Positions 14,521-21,941 of a DNA stretch of 24,313 nt are shown here, piece after piece (position 1 is the stretch's first letter; the number at the start of each line of letters is the position of its first letter). The translations under genes and the position numbers were made by a program. The DNA lies in contig CAJUJL010000041.1 of assembly GCA_910586725.1 (NCBI GenBank), positions 1 to 24,313 of the forward strand, given 5' to 3'. The notes under the pieces are model-generated. The model did no database searches, was not told the DNA's origin, and saw nothing but the letters and a program-made list of their open reading frames with translations. The DNA comes from an uncultured Lachnospiraceae bacterium (GTDB lineage Bacteria; Bacillota; Clostridia; Lachnospirales; Lachnospiraceae).

Positions 14521-15519
14521 ATGAACGTATCAGAAATCGCAAAACTTGCAAATGTATCCAATGCGACGGTTTCCCGTTATTTTAACGACGGTTATGTTTC
14601 AAAGGAAAAGCGGGAGGCAATCCGAAAGGTCGTAGAGGAAACGGGATACCGGCCCCTGGCGCAGGCGCAGACGCTGCGGACCAAAAAGACGAAGATGATT
14701 GGCGTGATTGTGCCCAAAATTGCTTCCGCCGCCATTGGAAGAGTTGTGGAGGGGATTCTTTCTGTCCTGAATGAAAAAGGATACCAGATGCTTTTGGCCG
14801 TAACTCAGAACAATCCTCAAAAAGAACTGGAATATCTGGACGCGTTTTGCGGCAGACAGGTAGACGGCGTAATCCTGTCTGCCACGACGCTTACCGCGGA
14901 GCATAAGCGCAGATTCAAACGCGTTCAGACGCCGTTTGTTATTGTGGGCCAGCAGCTAAAGGGAAATTGCTGCGTTTTTCATGACGATTATCACGCCACG
15001 TACGATCTGACGACTTATATCCTGAAGAAAGGCCGGAAAAACCTTGGGTATCTTTGTGCGCCGCAAAAGGATCCGGCCGTTGGGGAACGGCGGCGCAAAG
15101 GGTATCTGGACGCGGTGCGCGACATGGGATGCAAACATCTGGCAGAGCATGTTGTAACGGCGTCTTTTGACATGGAATCCGGATATGAGAAAGCAAAGGA
15201 GCTGTTTGCTTCATACCAGGATCTTGACGCCGTCATCTGCGCCACGGACGCTATGGCGGTTGGAGCAATGCGCTATTTAAAAGAATGCGGCGTAAGAGTC
15301 CCGTCTCAGGTTCTTGTGGCGGGACACGACGATTCCGATTTGGCAAGGGTAACGTCTCCGCCGCTTCTTACCGTACATTATTCGTATGAAAAAAGCGGCG
15401 AACTGGCAGTAAAAATGCTGATGGAGATGCTGGAAGGACAGGAAGCTTTTGTAAAAGAAATGATGCTTGGCTACTCCATTGTAGACGCGGCCAGGCGATT
15501 GTGGGAGGACATTTTATGA
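14521..15519 (+). CDS. LacI-family transcriptional regulator of the sucrose operon
   Basis: A 332-residue regulator with a LacI-type helix-turn-helix at the N-terminus ('VSEIAKLANVSNATVSRYFN', about 3-22, then 'GYRP' and the hinge helix region 'AQAQTLRTKKTKMIGVIVP'). A periplasmic-binding-protein-like sugar sensor domain follows, from about residue 60 to the end. Visible sensor features are 'DGVILSATT', 'AVICATDAMAVGAM' and 'VLVAGHDDSDLARVTSPPLLTV'. The start at 14521 fits the family, which begins a few residues before the helix-turn-helix. An upstream in-frame ATG at 14494 would add nine residues lying within the previous gene. It likely binds the two TGNAANCG-type sites ahead of the fructokinase gene and responds to sucrose or a related sugar. 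Its position inside the operon suggests autoregulation. It overlaps the next gene by four bases. Confidence 0.93.
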   Translation: MNVSEIAKLANVSNATVSRYFNDGYVSKEKREAIRKVVEETGYRPLAQAQTLRTKKTKMIGVIVPKIASAAIGRVVEGILSVLNEKGYQMLLAVTQNNPQKELEYLDAFCGRQVDGVILSATTLTAEHKRRFKRVQTPFVIVGQQLKGNCCVFHDDYHATYDLTTYILKKGRKNLGYLCAPQKDPAVGERRRKGYLDAVRDMGCKHLAEHVVTASFDMESGYEKAKELFASYQDLDAVICATDAMAVGAMRYLKECGVRVPSQVLVAGHDDSDLARVTSPPLLTVHYSYEKSGELAVKMLMEMLEGQEAFVKEMMLGYSIVDAARRLWEDIL

Positions 15520-16304
15520 ATATCAGACTCGTAGCGACGGATATGGACGGAACGCTTTTGGACAGTCAGAAAAGACTGCCCGTTGACTTTATGGACTGGG
15601 TAAAAAACCATCCGGACATAAAGACGGTAATTGCCAGCGGAAGACAGTATTATACGCTGGTTAAAGATTTTCTGCCCATCAAAGAAAGACTGATTTACGT
15701 GGCCGAAAACGGCGGATTTGTATTTGAAAACGATAAGATTCTATTCAGAAATGTTATGAAAACGGAAGACGTTTCCGACTGCCTGAAATTGATTGACGGC
15801 ATAGAGGGCCTTACGCCGGTGCTCTGCGGAGAAGCGTCCGCCTATATGCGAAAATCAAAAGAACATGTGCTGCGGGAGGTTGAAATGTATTACGCCCGTC
15901 TGCAAATCACGCAGGATCTGGAAACGGCGGCGCATTCGGATTCTGTCACAAAGATTGCGATTTTCGTGGATGAGAAAAAAGCAGAAGCGGCGACGGTGCA
16001 TTTTTCCGGGATAAAACATCATCTGGACGCCGTATTGTCCGGCGACAGCTGGATTGATATTTCAAACCGCACGGTAAACAAAGGGGCTGCCGTCGGCGTG
16101 ATTTTGCAAAAATATGGTATTCAAAAAGAAGAGGCCATGGCGTTCGGCGATTATTTAAATGACGCGCAGCTTTTGCAAAGCTGCGGGGAGAGCTATTGCA
16201 TGGAAAACGGCCATCCGGATTTAAAGGCGCTGGCAAAGCACATGGCGGATTCCAATGACAATGACGGCGTTATGCGCGTGCTGCGGGGGATTTCGCATGG
16301 ATAA
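15516..16304 (+). CDS. HAD-superfamily Cof-type phosphatase
   Basis: A 262-residue member of HAD subfamily IIB (Cof/YidA-like), cytoplasmic phosphatases acting mainly on sugar phosphates and other small phosphometabolites. Motif I is 'ATDMDGTLLD' (7-16, nucleophile Asp9 and acid/base Asp11), motif II lies at 'IASGRQ' (about 41-46), and the conserved Lys and motif IV are at 'VNKGAAVGVIL' (about 189-199) and 'AFGDYLNDAQLL' (about 209-220). The ATG at 15516 is chosen because GGGAGG precedes it by seven bases. It overlaps the regulator's stop codon as ATGA. As the last gene of the sucrose operon it may dephosphorylate a hexose phosphate or clear overflow, but the substrate cannot be read from the sequence. 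Confidence 0.92.
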   Translation: MNIRLVATDMDGTLLDSQKRLPVDFMDWVKNHPDIKTVIASGRQYYTLVKDFLPIKERLIYVAENGGFVFENDKILFRNVMKTEDVSDCLKLIDGIEGLTPVLCGEASAYMRKSKEHVLREVEMYYARLQITQDLETAAHSDSVTKIAIFVDEKKAEAATVHFSGIKHHLDAVLSGDSWIDISNRTVNKGAAVGVILQKYGIQKEEAMAFGDYLNDAQLLQSCGESYCMENGHPDLKALAKHMADSNDNDGVMRVLRGISHG

Positions 16305-16345
16305 TCCGGTTTATTCAGCGATACAGCAAAATAAATTCGTTTGTA

Positions 16346-16383
16346 AAATGGCAGTTTTCTTTACGAAAGGAAAACTGCCATTT
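16346..16383 (+). terminator. Terminator of the sucrose operon
   Basis: AAATGGCAGTTTTC (16346-16359) pairs perfectly with GAAAACTGCCATTT (16370-16383) around a 10-base loop. The trailing T run is short (TTTGCAT), but the stem is 14 bp and the site lies 40 bases after the phosphatase gene. Confidence 0.75.
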
Positions 16384-16454
16384 GCATAGAAAAATCAGGG
16401 AAAACATAATAAAATATATTGTTAGGTTAAATGAAAGAAAGATTTTTACAAAGG

Positions 16455-16483
16455 TTGTTTTTTTGAGAATAGTAAAGTAGAAT
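16455..16483 (+). promoter_or_regulatory. Promoter of the toxin-antitoxin pair
   Basis: TTGTTT (16455-16460) and TAGAAT (16478-16483) are separated by 17 bases, 50 bases upstream of the antitoxin start, in very AT-rich DNA. A strong AAGGAG at 16518-16523 follows. Confidence 0.45.
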
Positions 16484-16532
16484 ATAAATAATGATAAAAT
16501 TAAGATAAAATATTGATAAGGAGTGAACGCAG

Positions 16533-16793
16533 ATGTTACAGATTAGACCTGTTTCAGATTTAAGAAATAAATTTCCTGATATTGAGAAGATTGTAAATGC
16601 GGGAGAACCGGTATATTTAACAAAAAACGGATATGGAGCAATGGTGGTGCTTAGTCTTGAAGAATATTCAAAGTTGACGGATGGTGTTGAAGCGGCACTG
16701 GATAAAGCAGATAGGTATGCGGCGGAAAACGATACAAGGATGAGCCATGAGGAAGTTTTTGGAGGACTACGGAGGAAGATAAATGTTCAGTAA
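16533..16793 (+). CDS. Phd/YefM-family antitoxin
   Basis: An 86-residue antitoxin. The N-terminal 50 residues ('IRPVSDLRNKFPDIEKIVN', 'GEPVYLTKNGYGAMVVLSLEEYSKL') form the Phd/YefM DNA-binding dimer fold. The charged C-terminal tail, about 55-86, would wrap the toxin. Such proteins bind and neutralise the partner toxin and repress their own promoter. AAGGAG sits nine bases before the ATG. It overlaps the toxin gene by 11 bases, a classic toxin-antitoxin layout. The module is more AT-rich than the flanking operons, suggesting acquisition by transfer. Confidence 0.92.
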   Translation: MLQIRPVSDLRNKFPDIEKIVNAGEPVYLTKNGYGAMVVLSLEEYSKLTDGVEAALDKADRYAAENDTRMSHEEVFGGLRRKINVQ

Positions 16794-17112
16794 AAAGTAC
16801 AGATTAAGCTACCTGCCGCTTTTTTATGAAGATCTTGATGAAAAAGTTACCTATATTGCAGAAAAACTGAAGAATCCAAAAGCGGCAAATGACTTATTGG
16901 ATAAGGTAGAGTCCGCTATAATGGAACGACTTCCAGTGGCGGAATCATTTGAACCATATCATTCTGTGCGAGAACGTAGATATTCTTATTATCGTATTTA
17001 TGTGGATAATTATATTATTTACTATGTGGTAATTAATGATGACCCGAATGATTTGATTATGGAAGTTAGAAGGTTCCTTTATAATGAGCAGAATTGTAAT
17101 AACATGGTGTGA
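16783..17112 (+). CDS. RelE/ParE-family toxin
   Basis: A 109-residue toxin of the RelE/ParE superfamily, partner of the antitoxin it overlaps by 11 bases. The usual pattern is visible: an alpha-helical hairpin at the N-terminus ('FYEDLDEKVTYIAEKLKNPKAANDLLDKVE', in two parts about 14-45) and the beta-sheet with 'RERRYSYYRIYVDNYIIYYVV' (about 66-86) and 'IMEVRRFLY' near the end, where the conserved Arg and terminal aromatic lie. RelE members cut mRNA in the ribosome, whereas ParE members poison DNA gyrase. The sequence alone does not separate the two here. No sign of damage is visible. The gene is followed by defence-gene remnants. Confidence 0.9.
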   Translation: MFSKKYRLSYLPLFYEDLDEKVTYIAEKLKNPKAANDLLDKVESAIMERLPVAESFEPYHSVRERRYSYYRIYVDNYIIYYVVINDDPNDLIMEVRRFLYNEQNCNNMV

Positions 17113-17148
17113 TGATAAGTAGGCAGTGAAGAATAATCATTGGCTGAT

Positions 17149-17265
17149 ATGGAAGTTATTTCTTTTCAATTTTTTCATGACAATAGAATTTTGCCAAAAG
17201 GGAAATATAGCTCTGTAAAATTAATTACACAAAAAGAAAACGCGCTAAGAAAGAAAAGATTATGA
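17149..17265 (+). CDS. Small ORF overlapping the AbiH remnant's start, unrecognised
   Basis: A 38-codon frame starting ATGGAAGTT and ending in TGA that overlaps the AbiH start codon by four bases (ATGA). The product is basic at its end ('KENALRKKRL'). No ribosome binding site is convincing. It may be the C-terminal scrap of a gene that once preceded abiH, or a leader peptide. I do not recognise it. Confidence 0.25.
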   Translation: MEVISFQFFHDNRILPKGKYSSVKLITQKENALRKKRL

Positions 17266-17512
17266 ATATACTTATTATTGGGAATGGATTTGATTTGGCG
17301 CATAGACTATCTACGAAATATGGGGACTTTCTTAACTTTTGCGAAAGAGCAAGAAGAATCTATACTTTTCGTGAGGATGCTTCTTTAAATGATTATAAAA
17401 AGATACTATTGATAACTGGGATATAAGTGATGATATAAAAAATATACTATTAGAAAGCATCTTTATTTGTAAGGATAATCTTGACAAATCAGGTCCTTAT
17501 GATAAAATTTAA
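17262..17512 (+). pseudogene. AbiH-like phage abortive-infection gene, truncated and frameshifted
   Basis: The frame from ATG 17262 reads MNILIIGNGFDLAHRLSTKY, then 'GDFLNFCE', which is the typical N-terminus of the AbiH family (phage abortive infection), with its nucleotide-binding-like GNGFDLAH motif at residues 7-14. After 54 codons it hits a stop at 17424-17426. A second frame, offset by two, continues from 17411 with 'DNWDISDDIKNILLES', also AbiH-like, until a stop at 17510-17512. Full AbiH proteins run to about 300-400 residues, so most of the gene is gone. A frameshift near 17405-17415 plus a 3' deletion explain this. It sits directly after the toxin-antitoxin pair, suggesting a decayed defence cluster. 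Confidence 0.8.
17481..17508 (+). promoter_or_regulatory. Promoter of leuS
   Basis: A perfect TTGACA (17481-17486) and TAAAAT (17503-17508) are 16 bases apart. The site lies within the tail of the AbiH remnant, 90 bases before the leuS ATG. The transcript would begin near 17515, giving a leader of about 83 bases. Confidence 0.65.
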
Positions 17513-17528
17513 CGGAGTATGTAAGAGC

Positions 17529-17558
17529 GCCCGGCGGGTAGAATTCGTACCGCCGGGC
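17529..17558 (+). terminator. GC-rich hairpin in the leuS leader
   Basis: GCCCGGCGG (17529-17537) pairs with CCGCCGGGC (17550-17558), extended by a TA/TA pair past a G bulge, around a GAATTC-containing loop and followed by TTATTATAT. It lies between the proposed promoter and leuS, so it could attenuate leuS or, if transcription starts elsewhere, end an upstream transcript. Confidence 0.6.
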
Positions 17559-17597
17559 TTATTATATCATAAAAATATCTTCTTGGGAGGAAGCGTT

Positions 17598-20009
17598 ATG
17601 GCAGGAGCTTATAATCACAGAGCCATTGAACAGAAATGGCGCAGACATTGGGAAGAAAACCCGATCAATGTCAACGACGGCAAAAAAGAAAAATACTATT
17701 GTCTGGATATGTTTCCGTATCCGTCGGGAAACGGACTTCATGTAGGCCATTGGAGGGGATATGTTATTTCCGACGTCTGGAGCCGTTATAAACTGATGCA
17801 GAATTATTATGTCATCCATCCGATGGGATGGGATGCGTTTGGACTTCCGGCAGAAAATTATGCGATAAAAATGGGAATCCATCCTGCAAAATCGACGGCT
17901 GACAATGTGGCGAAGATCAAAGAGCAGATTCAGGAAATTGCGGCCATTTATGACTGGGATATGGAGGTCAATACGACAGATCCCGCTTTTTACAAATGGA
18001 CGCAGTGGATTTTTGTGAAAATGTTCCAAAAAGGCCTTGCCTACCAAAAGGAAATGCCGATTAACTGGTGTCCGGACTGCAAAACCGGGCTTGCAAATGA
18101 AGAAGTCGTAAACGGCAAGTGCGAGCGGTGCGGCGCAGACGTGACGAAAAAGAATTTAAAACAGTGGATGTTAAAAATTACGGCATACGCGGATCGTCTT
18201 CTTTCGGATCTGGACAAGCTGGACTGGCCGGAAAAAGTAAAGAAGATGCAGACGGACTGGATTGGAAAGAGCCACGGAGCGGAAGTGGATTTTTCCATAG
18301 AGGGCAAAGAAGATAAGATTACGGTTTATACAACGCGTCCGGATACGTTATACGGCGCGACGTTTATGGTGCTTGCGCCGGAACATGCGCTGGCAAAAGA
18401 GCTTGCGACACAAGAGACAAAAGCTGACGTAGAAGACTATATATACAAGGCTTCCCTGAAATCTTCCGTAGACCGTCTGCAGGATAAGGAAAAGACGGGC
18501 GTTTTTACCGGAAGCTATGCCGTCAATCCTTTAAACGGAGCAAAAGTCCCCATCTGGCTTTCCGATTACGTGCTGGCAGATTACGGCACGGGAGCGATTA
18601 TGTGCGTGCCGGCGCATGACGACCGTGATTTTGAATTTGCCAAAAAATTTGATCTTCCGATTGTACAGGTCATTGCAAAAGACGGAAAAGAAATCGAAGA
18701 TATGACGGAAGCTTATACGGACGCAGTGGGAACCATGATCAATTCCGGCGACTGGAACGGCATGGAATCTGCGGAACTGAAATTAAAAGCTCCGGAAATG
18801 ATAGAGAAAAAAGGATTTGGAAAGAAAACGACGAATTACAAGCTGCGCGACTGGGTATTTTCCCGCCAGCGTTACTGGGGCGAGCCGATTCCGATTATCC
18901 ACTGTCCGGACTGCGGACCGGTCGCCGTGCCGGAAGAGGAGCTTCCGCTGCTTTTGCCGGAGGTAACCTCTTATCAGCCAACCGGAACGGGAGAGTCTCC
19001 GCTTGCAGATATTGCAGACTGGGTCAATACGACCTGTCCGCATTGCGGCAAACCCGCAAAGCGTGAAACGAATACGATGCCGCAGTGGGCCGGATCTTCC
19101 TGGTATTTCCTTCGGTATGTGGACAGCAAAAATGACAAAGAACTGGTCAGCCGGAAAAAAGCGGATCAATTTCTTCCTGTGGATATGTATATCGGCGGCG
19201 TGGAGCATGCCGTGCTGCATCTGTTGTATTCGAGATTTTATACAAAGTTTTTATGCGACATTGGAGCGATTGATTTTGACGAGCCGTTTGTCAAGCTGTT
19301 TAACCAGGGCATGATTACCGGCAAAAATGGCATTAAGATGAGCAAATCCAAAGGAAATGTTGTTTCACCGGATGATCTGGTCAGAGATTACGGCTGCGAT
19401 TCTCTCCGGCTGTATGAACTGTTTGTGGGACCGCCCGAGCTGGATTCCGAATGGGACGACAGGGGAATTGACGGCGTATACCGTTTTATTTCCAGATTTT
19501 ATCATCTCGTGATGGATAACAAAGACAAAGGCGCGGCAGAAACGAAAGAACTGATCAAGATCCGCAACAAGCTTGTTTACGACATTACGACAAGGCTTGA
19601 GAGCTTCAGCCTGAACACGGTGATTTCCGGCTTTATGGAGTATAACAACAAGCTTTTGGAACTTTCGAAAAAAGACGGCGTAGACAAAGAAACTTTAAAT
19701 ACATTTGTGCGCCTGATTGCGCCGTTTGCGCCTCATATTGGCGAAGAACTCTGGCAGGAGCTTGGCAATACTGATTCCGTATTCCACACCGGATGGCCCA
19801 CTTACGATAAAAAGGCGATGGAAGACGATGAAATTGAAATCGCAGTCCAGGTAAACGGAAAGACAAAGACGGTTGTCACGCTTCCGAAAGACTGTGGAAA
19901 AGACGACGCGATTGCCAAGGGCAAAGAGGCGCTTGGCGATAAGCTGCAGGGAAGTGTTGTGCGTGAAATTTACGTTCCGGGCAGAATTATCAATATTGTT
20001 GTAAAATAA
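17598..20009 (+). CDS. leuS: Leucyl-tRNA synthetase
   Basis: LeuRS attaches leucine to tRNA-Leu. The 803 residues match the bacterial family. The class I signature appears as 'PYPSGNGLHVGHWRGY' (40-55, HVGH at 48-51) and 'KMSKS' (580-584). A zinc-binding insert is seen at 'CPDCKTGLANEEV' and 'CERCG' (about 157-180). The CP1 editing domain includes 'TTRPDTLYGATFMVLAPEH' and 'GTGAIMCVPAHDDRDFEFA' (about 245-355). The C-terminal anticodon-binding and tail domains close the protein. The ATG at 17598 is chosen because GGGAGGAAG precedes it, and the family begins near here. An in-frame start at 17481 would lie in the AbiH remnant and promoter. Expression may be tuned by the leader hairpin. Confidence 0.97.
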   Translation: MAGAYNHRAIEQKWRRHWEENPINVNDGKKEKYYCLDMFPYPSGNGLHVGHWRGYVISDVWSRYKLMQNYYVIHPMGWDAFGLPAENYAIKMGIHPAKSTADNVAKIKEQIQEIAAIYDWDMEVNTTDPAFYKWTQWIFVKMFQKGLAYQKEMPINWCPDCKTGLANEEVVNGKCERCGADVTKKNLKQWMLKITAYADRLLSDLDKLDWPEKVKKMQTDWIGKSHGAEVDFSIEGKEDKITVYTTRPDTLYGATFMVLAPEHALAKELATQETKADVEDYIYKASLKSSVDRLQDKEKTGVFTGSYAVNPLNGAKVPIWLSDYVLADYGTGAIMCVPAHDDRDFEFAKKFDLPIVQVIAKDGKEIEDMTEAYTDAVGTMINSGDWNGMESAELKLKAPEMIEKKGFGKKTTNYKLRDWVFSRQRYWGEPIPIIHCPDCGPVAVPEEELPLLLPEVTSYQPTGTGESPLADIADWVNTTCPHCGKPAKRETNTMPQWAGSSWYFLRYVDSKNDKELVSRKKADQFLPVDMYIGGVEHAVLHLLYSRFYTKFLCDIGAIDFDEPFVKLFNQGMITGKNGIKMSKSKGNVVSPDDLVRDYGCDSLRLYELFVGPPELDSEWDDRGIDGVYRFISRFYHLVMDNKDKGAAETKELIKIRNKLVYDITTRLESFSLNTVISGFMEYNNKLLELSKKDGVDKETLNTFVRLIAPFAPHIGEELWQELGNTDSVFHTGWPTYDKKAMEDDEIEIAVQVNGKTKTVVTLPKDCGKDDAIAKGKEALGDKLQGSVVREIYVPGRIINIVVK

Positions 20010-20025
20010 TTTGAGAGAAAATTGG

Positions 20026-20060
20026 CGCAGGCAATGGAAACATTACCTGTGTCATTTTTT
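20026..20060 (+). terminator. Rho-independent terminator after leuS
   Basis: CGCAGGCAAT (20026-20035) pairs with ATTACCTGTG (20042-20051), one mismatch and one wobble, around a 6-base loop. It is followed by TCATTTTTTTAAA. It lies 16 bases after leuS. Confidence 0.75.
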
Positions 20061-20093
20061 TAAATAAATGTGATAAGGTTTGAATGGATGGAA

Positions 20094-20128
20094 AAGCAGA
20101 GCTGTGAATATAAAAATCGTCTCTGCTT
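20094..20128. repeat. 8-bp inverted repeat upstream of the second MATE gene
   Basis: AAGCAGAG (20094-20101) and CTCTGCTT (20121-20128) are perfect complements separated by 19 bases, ending 43 bases before the start codon. Such spacing suits a regulator-binding site or a leader hairpin, but no matching promoter hexamers are clear. Confidence 0.35.
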
Positions 20129-20171
20129 ATGAAACATTCGGATAAACCTGTTACCAAGGAGGTTACGCAAA

Positions 20172-21560
20172 ATGGAAAAATTGGAAAAAAGGCAAAATCC
20201 TCTGGCAGCCGAAAATACAGGCCGCCTGTTATGGAAATTTGCCGTTCCAAGCATTGTGGCAATGCTTGTCAGCTCCCTTTACAATATCGTAGATCAGTTT
20301 TTCATCGGAAGAAGCGTGGGAGAACTTGGCAACGCGGCGACGAATATCTCTTTTCCGCTGACAATCTCCTGCGTAGCCGCAGCTCTGCTGTTTGGGATTG
20401 GCGGGGCGTCGGCGTTTAACATTTCAATAGGACGCAGCGAGAAAGAGCCTCTTGAAAAAGAGCTTGCCGTACATTATATGGGAAATGCGATGACGCTTCT
20501 TTTCGTCTGCGGCGTTGTGCTGTGTCTGCTGACACAATTGTTTTTAGAGCCGATGCTGCGTTTTTTCGGTTCTCCCGAAGACGTTCTTTCCTATGCCAGG
20601 ACATATACCCGTATTGTCTCTTTCGGCTTTCCTTTTTTTATTTTTGCTACCGGAGGAGGCCATTTGATCCGGGCGGACGGCAGACCCAAATTCACCATGC
20701 TCTGTAATTTATCCGGAGCGGTCATCAATACCGTTTTGGACGCTCTGTTTGTATTTGGATTTGAATGGGGCATGGCCGGAGCCGCGTTCGCCACGGTGAT
20801 CGGGCAGTCTGTCTCAGGCGGTATGGCTGCCTATATGCTGTATCACTGTAAAACCATAACAATAGAAAAGAAGCATCTGATTCCCGGCAAAAAATATATC
20901 GCGCGGATCACTTCTCTCGGTATGGCTCCCTGCATCAACCAACTGGCAATGATGGTTCTTCAAATTGCAATGAATAAGTCGTTAAAATATTACGGCCGCT
21001 TATCCGACTATGGCGAAGCCATTCCTCTGGCATGCGCTGGCATTATCACAAAAGTAAACCAGGTATATCTGTCCTTTATTATCGGCATATCCCAGGGGCT
21101 GCAGCCCATTGTCAGTTATAATTACGGAGCAAAGCAGTACCGCCGCGTAAAAGAAGCGTATTTTAAGGCGTCGGTCTGCGGATTTTTGATTTCAGCAGCA
21201 GCATTTCTGTTGTTTCAGTTTGCGCCAAAACAGATTATTTCCATTTTTGGAGAAGGATCCGACGCATACGTTTTGTTTGCCTCCAATTACTTTCGAATAT
21301 TTTTGTTTTTTACGTTTTTGAATTTTTCGCAAAAAATCACTTCCAATTTCTTTACATCTATTGGGAAACCGAAAGGCGGCATTTTCCTTTCTCTGACGCA
21401 GCAAATTTTATTCTTACTGCCTTTGCTTTTGCTTCTGCCGGTTTTTTTTGGCATCGACGGCATTATGTATGCCGGGCCGGCGGCAGATGTTTCATCCGGA
21501 ATCGCGGCATTTGCGATGGCAGGATACGAGCTTAGAAAAAAAGAATATGCCAGCCAATAA
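20172..21560 (+). CDS. MATE-family antiporter (second, different branch)
   Basis: A 462-residue, 12-helix MATE transporter. The first half begins 'KFAVPSIVAMLVSSLYNIVDQFF' region at about residue 22 and contains 'LLFGIGGASAFNISIGRSEKE'. The second half contains 'GISQGLQPIVSYNYGAKQYRRVKEAY' near 315-340. Both are family hallmarks. The two MATE proteins of the window share only general family similarity, so they are not a recent duplication. AAGGAGG at 20156-20162 lies nine bases before the ATG. It is a single-gene unit between the leuS terminator and a strong bidirectional terminator, with a possible operator-like inverted repeat upstream. The substrate is unknown, and multidrug or cationic metabolite export is the family role. 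Confidence 0.93.
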   Translation: MEKLEKRQNPLAAENTGRLLWKFAVPSIVAMLVSSLYNIVDQFFIGRSVGELGNAATNISFPLTISCVAAALLFGIGGASAFNISIGRSEKEPLEKELAVHYMGNAMTLLFVCGVVLCLLTQLFLEPMLRFFGSPEDVLSYARTYTRIVSFGFPFFIFATGGGHLIRADGRPKFTMLCNLSGAVINTVLDALFVFGFEWGMAGAAFATVIGQSVSGGMAAYMLYHCKTITIEKKHLIPGKKYIARITSLGMAPCINQLAMMVLQIAMNKSLKYYGRLSDYGEAIPLACAGIITKVNQVYLSFIIGISQGLQPIVSYNYGAKQYRRVKEAYFKASVCGFLISAAAFLLFQFAPKQIISIFGEGSDAYVLFASNYFRIFLFFTFLNFSQKITSNFFTSIGKPKGGIFLSLTQQILFLLPLLLLLPVFFGIDGIMYAGPAADVSSGIAAFAMAGYELRKKEYASQ

Positions 21561-21566
21561 GAACAG

Positions 21567-21610
21567 ATCAAAAAATCTGCCTTGAAATTTAATACGGCAG
21601 ATTTTTTGAT
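21567..21610. terminator. Bidirectional terminator between MATE and the small-protein operon
   Basis: ATCAAAAAATCTGCC (21567-21581) pairs perfectly with GGCAGATTTTTTGAT (21596-21610), 14-base loop. T tracts occur on both strands, suiting the convergent genes on each side. Confidence 0.85.
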
Positions 21611-21623
21611 AAAATGGCAGTCA

Positions 21624-21902
21624 TCATTTTTTAAAATTCCGCATCAGCATCAAAAGCTGATCCGCTTTCCTTTGTTCCTCGGGAGTCATATTTTGCTTTA
21701 AAATTTCTATAATCAGATCTGTTTCATTCGGCGTAAACTGGATTCCCTCCTGTTTTGCAGTATTTACGGCCCCCATTACCATATTGGACATTTCTTTCGC
21801 ATTTCCGGTTTTATTCTGTGCCGCAAATTTCATGAGAAAATCTATTTTTTCGGGTGATATGTTTGCAAAATTCGCATTGTTCTTTAAAAAATCATAATCC
21901 AT
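21624..21902 (-). CDS. Small hypothetical protein, TPEEQ-type C-terminus
   Basis: A 92-residue, probably all-helical cytoplasmic protein with no signal or membrane segment. I do not recognise a named family. The N-terminal part ('NISPEKIDFLMKFAAQN') and the C-terminal 'IIEILKQNMTPEEQRKADQLL' helix pair look like a small protein-protein module. AAAGGA lies upstream of the ATG. It is 39 bases downstream of a second small gene on the same strand, and their C-termini look related ('LxxxIKxxxTPxEQxxxDxxL'). It converges with the MATE gene across a shared terminator. Function unknown. Confidence 0.7.
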   Translation of the reverse strand: MDYDFLKNNANFANISPEKIDFLMKFAAQNKTGNAKEMSNMVMGAVNTAKQEGIQFTPNETDLIIEILKQNMTPEEQRKADQLLMLMRNFKK

Positions 21903-21941
21903 AATCCATACATTCCTTTCTATGAGGCTGCCGGTTTCGTT

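Noticed and set aside
17529..17560. T-box antiterminator reading of the leuS leader hairpin
   Set aside because: The GGGT...ACCGC pattern superficially recalls a T-box motif, but the bases between do not fit it and there is no room for a specifier stem after the proposed promoter. Kept only as a hairpin.
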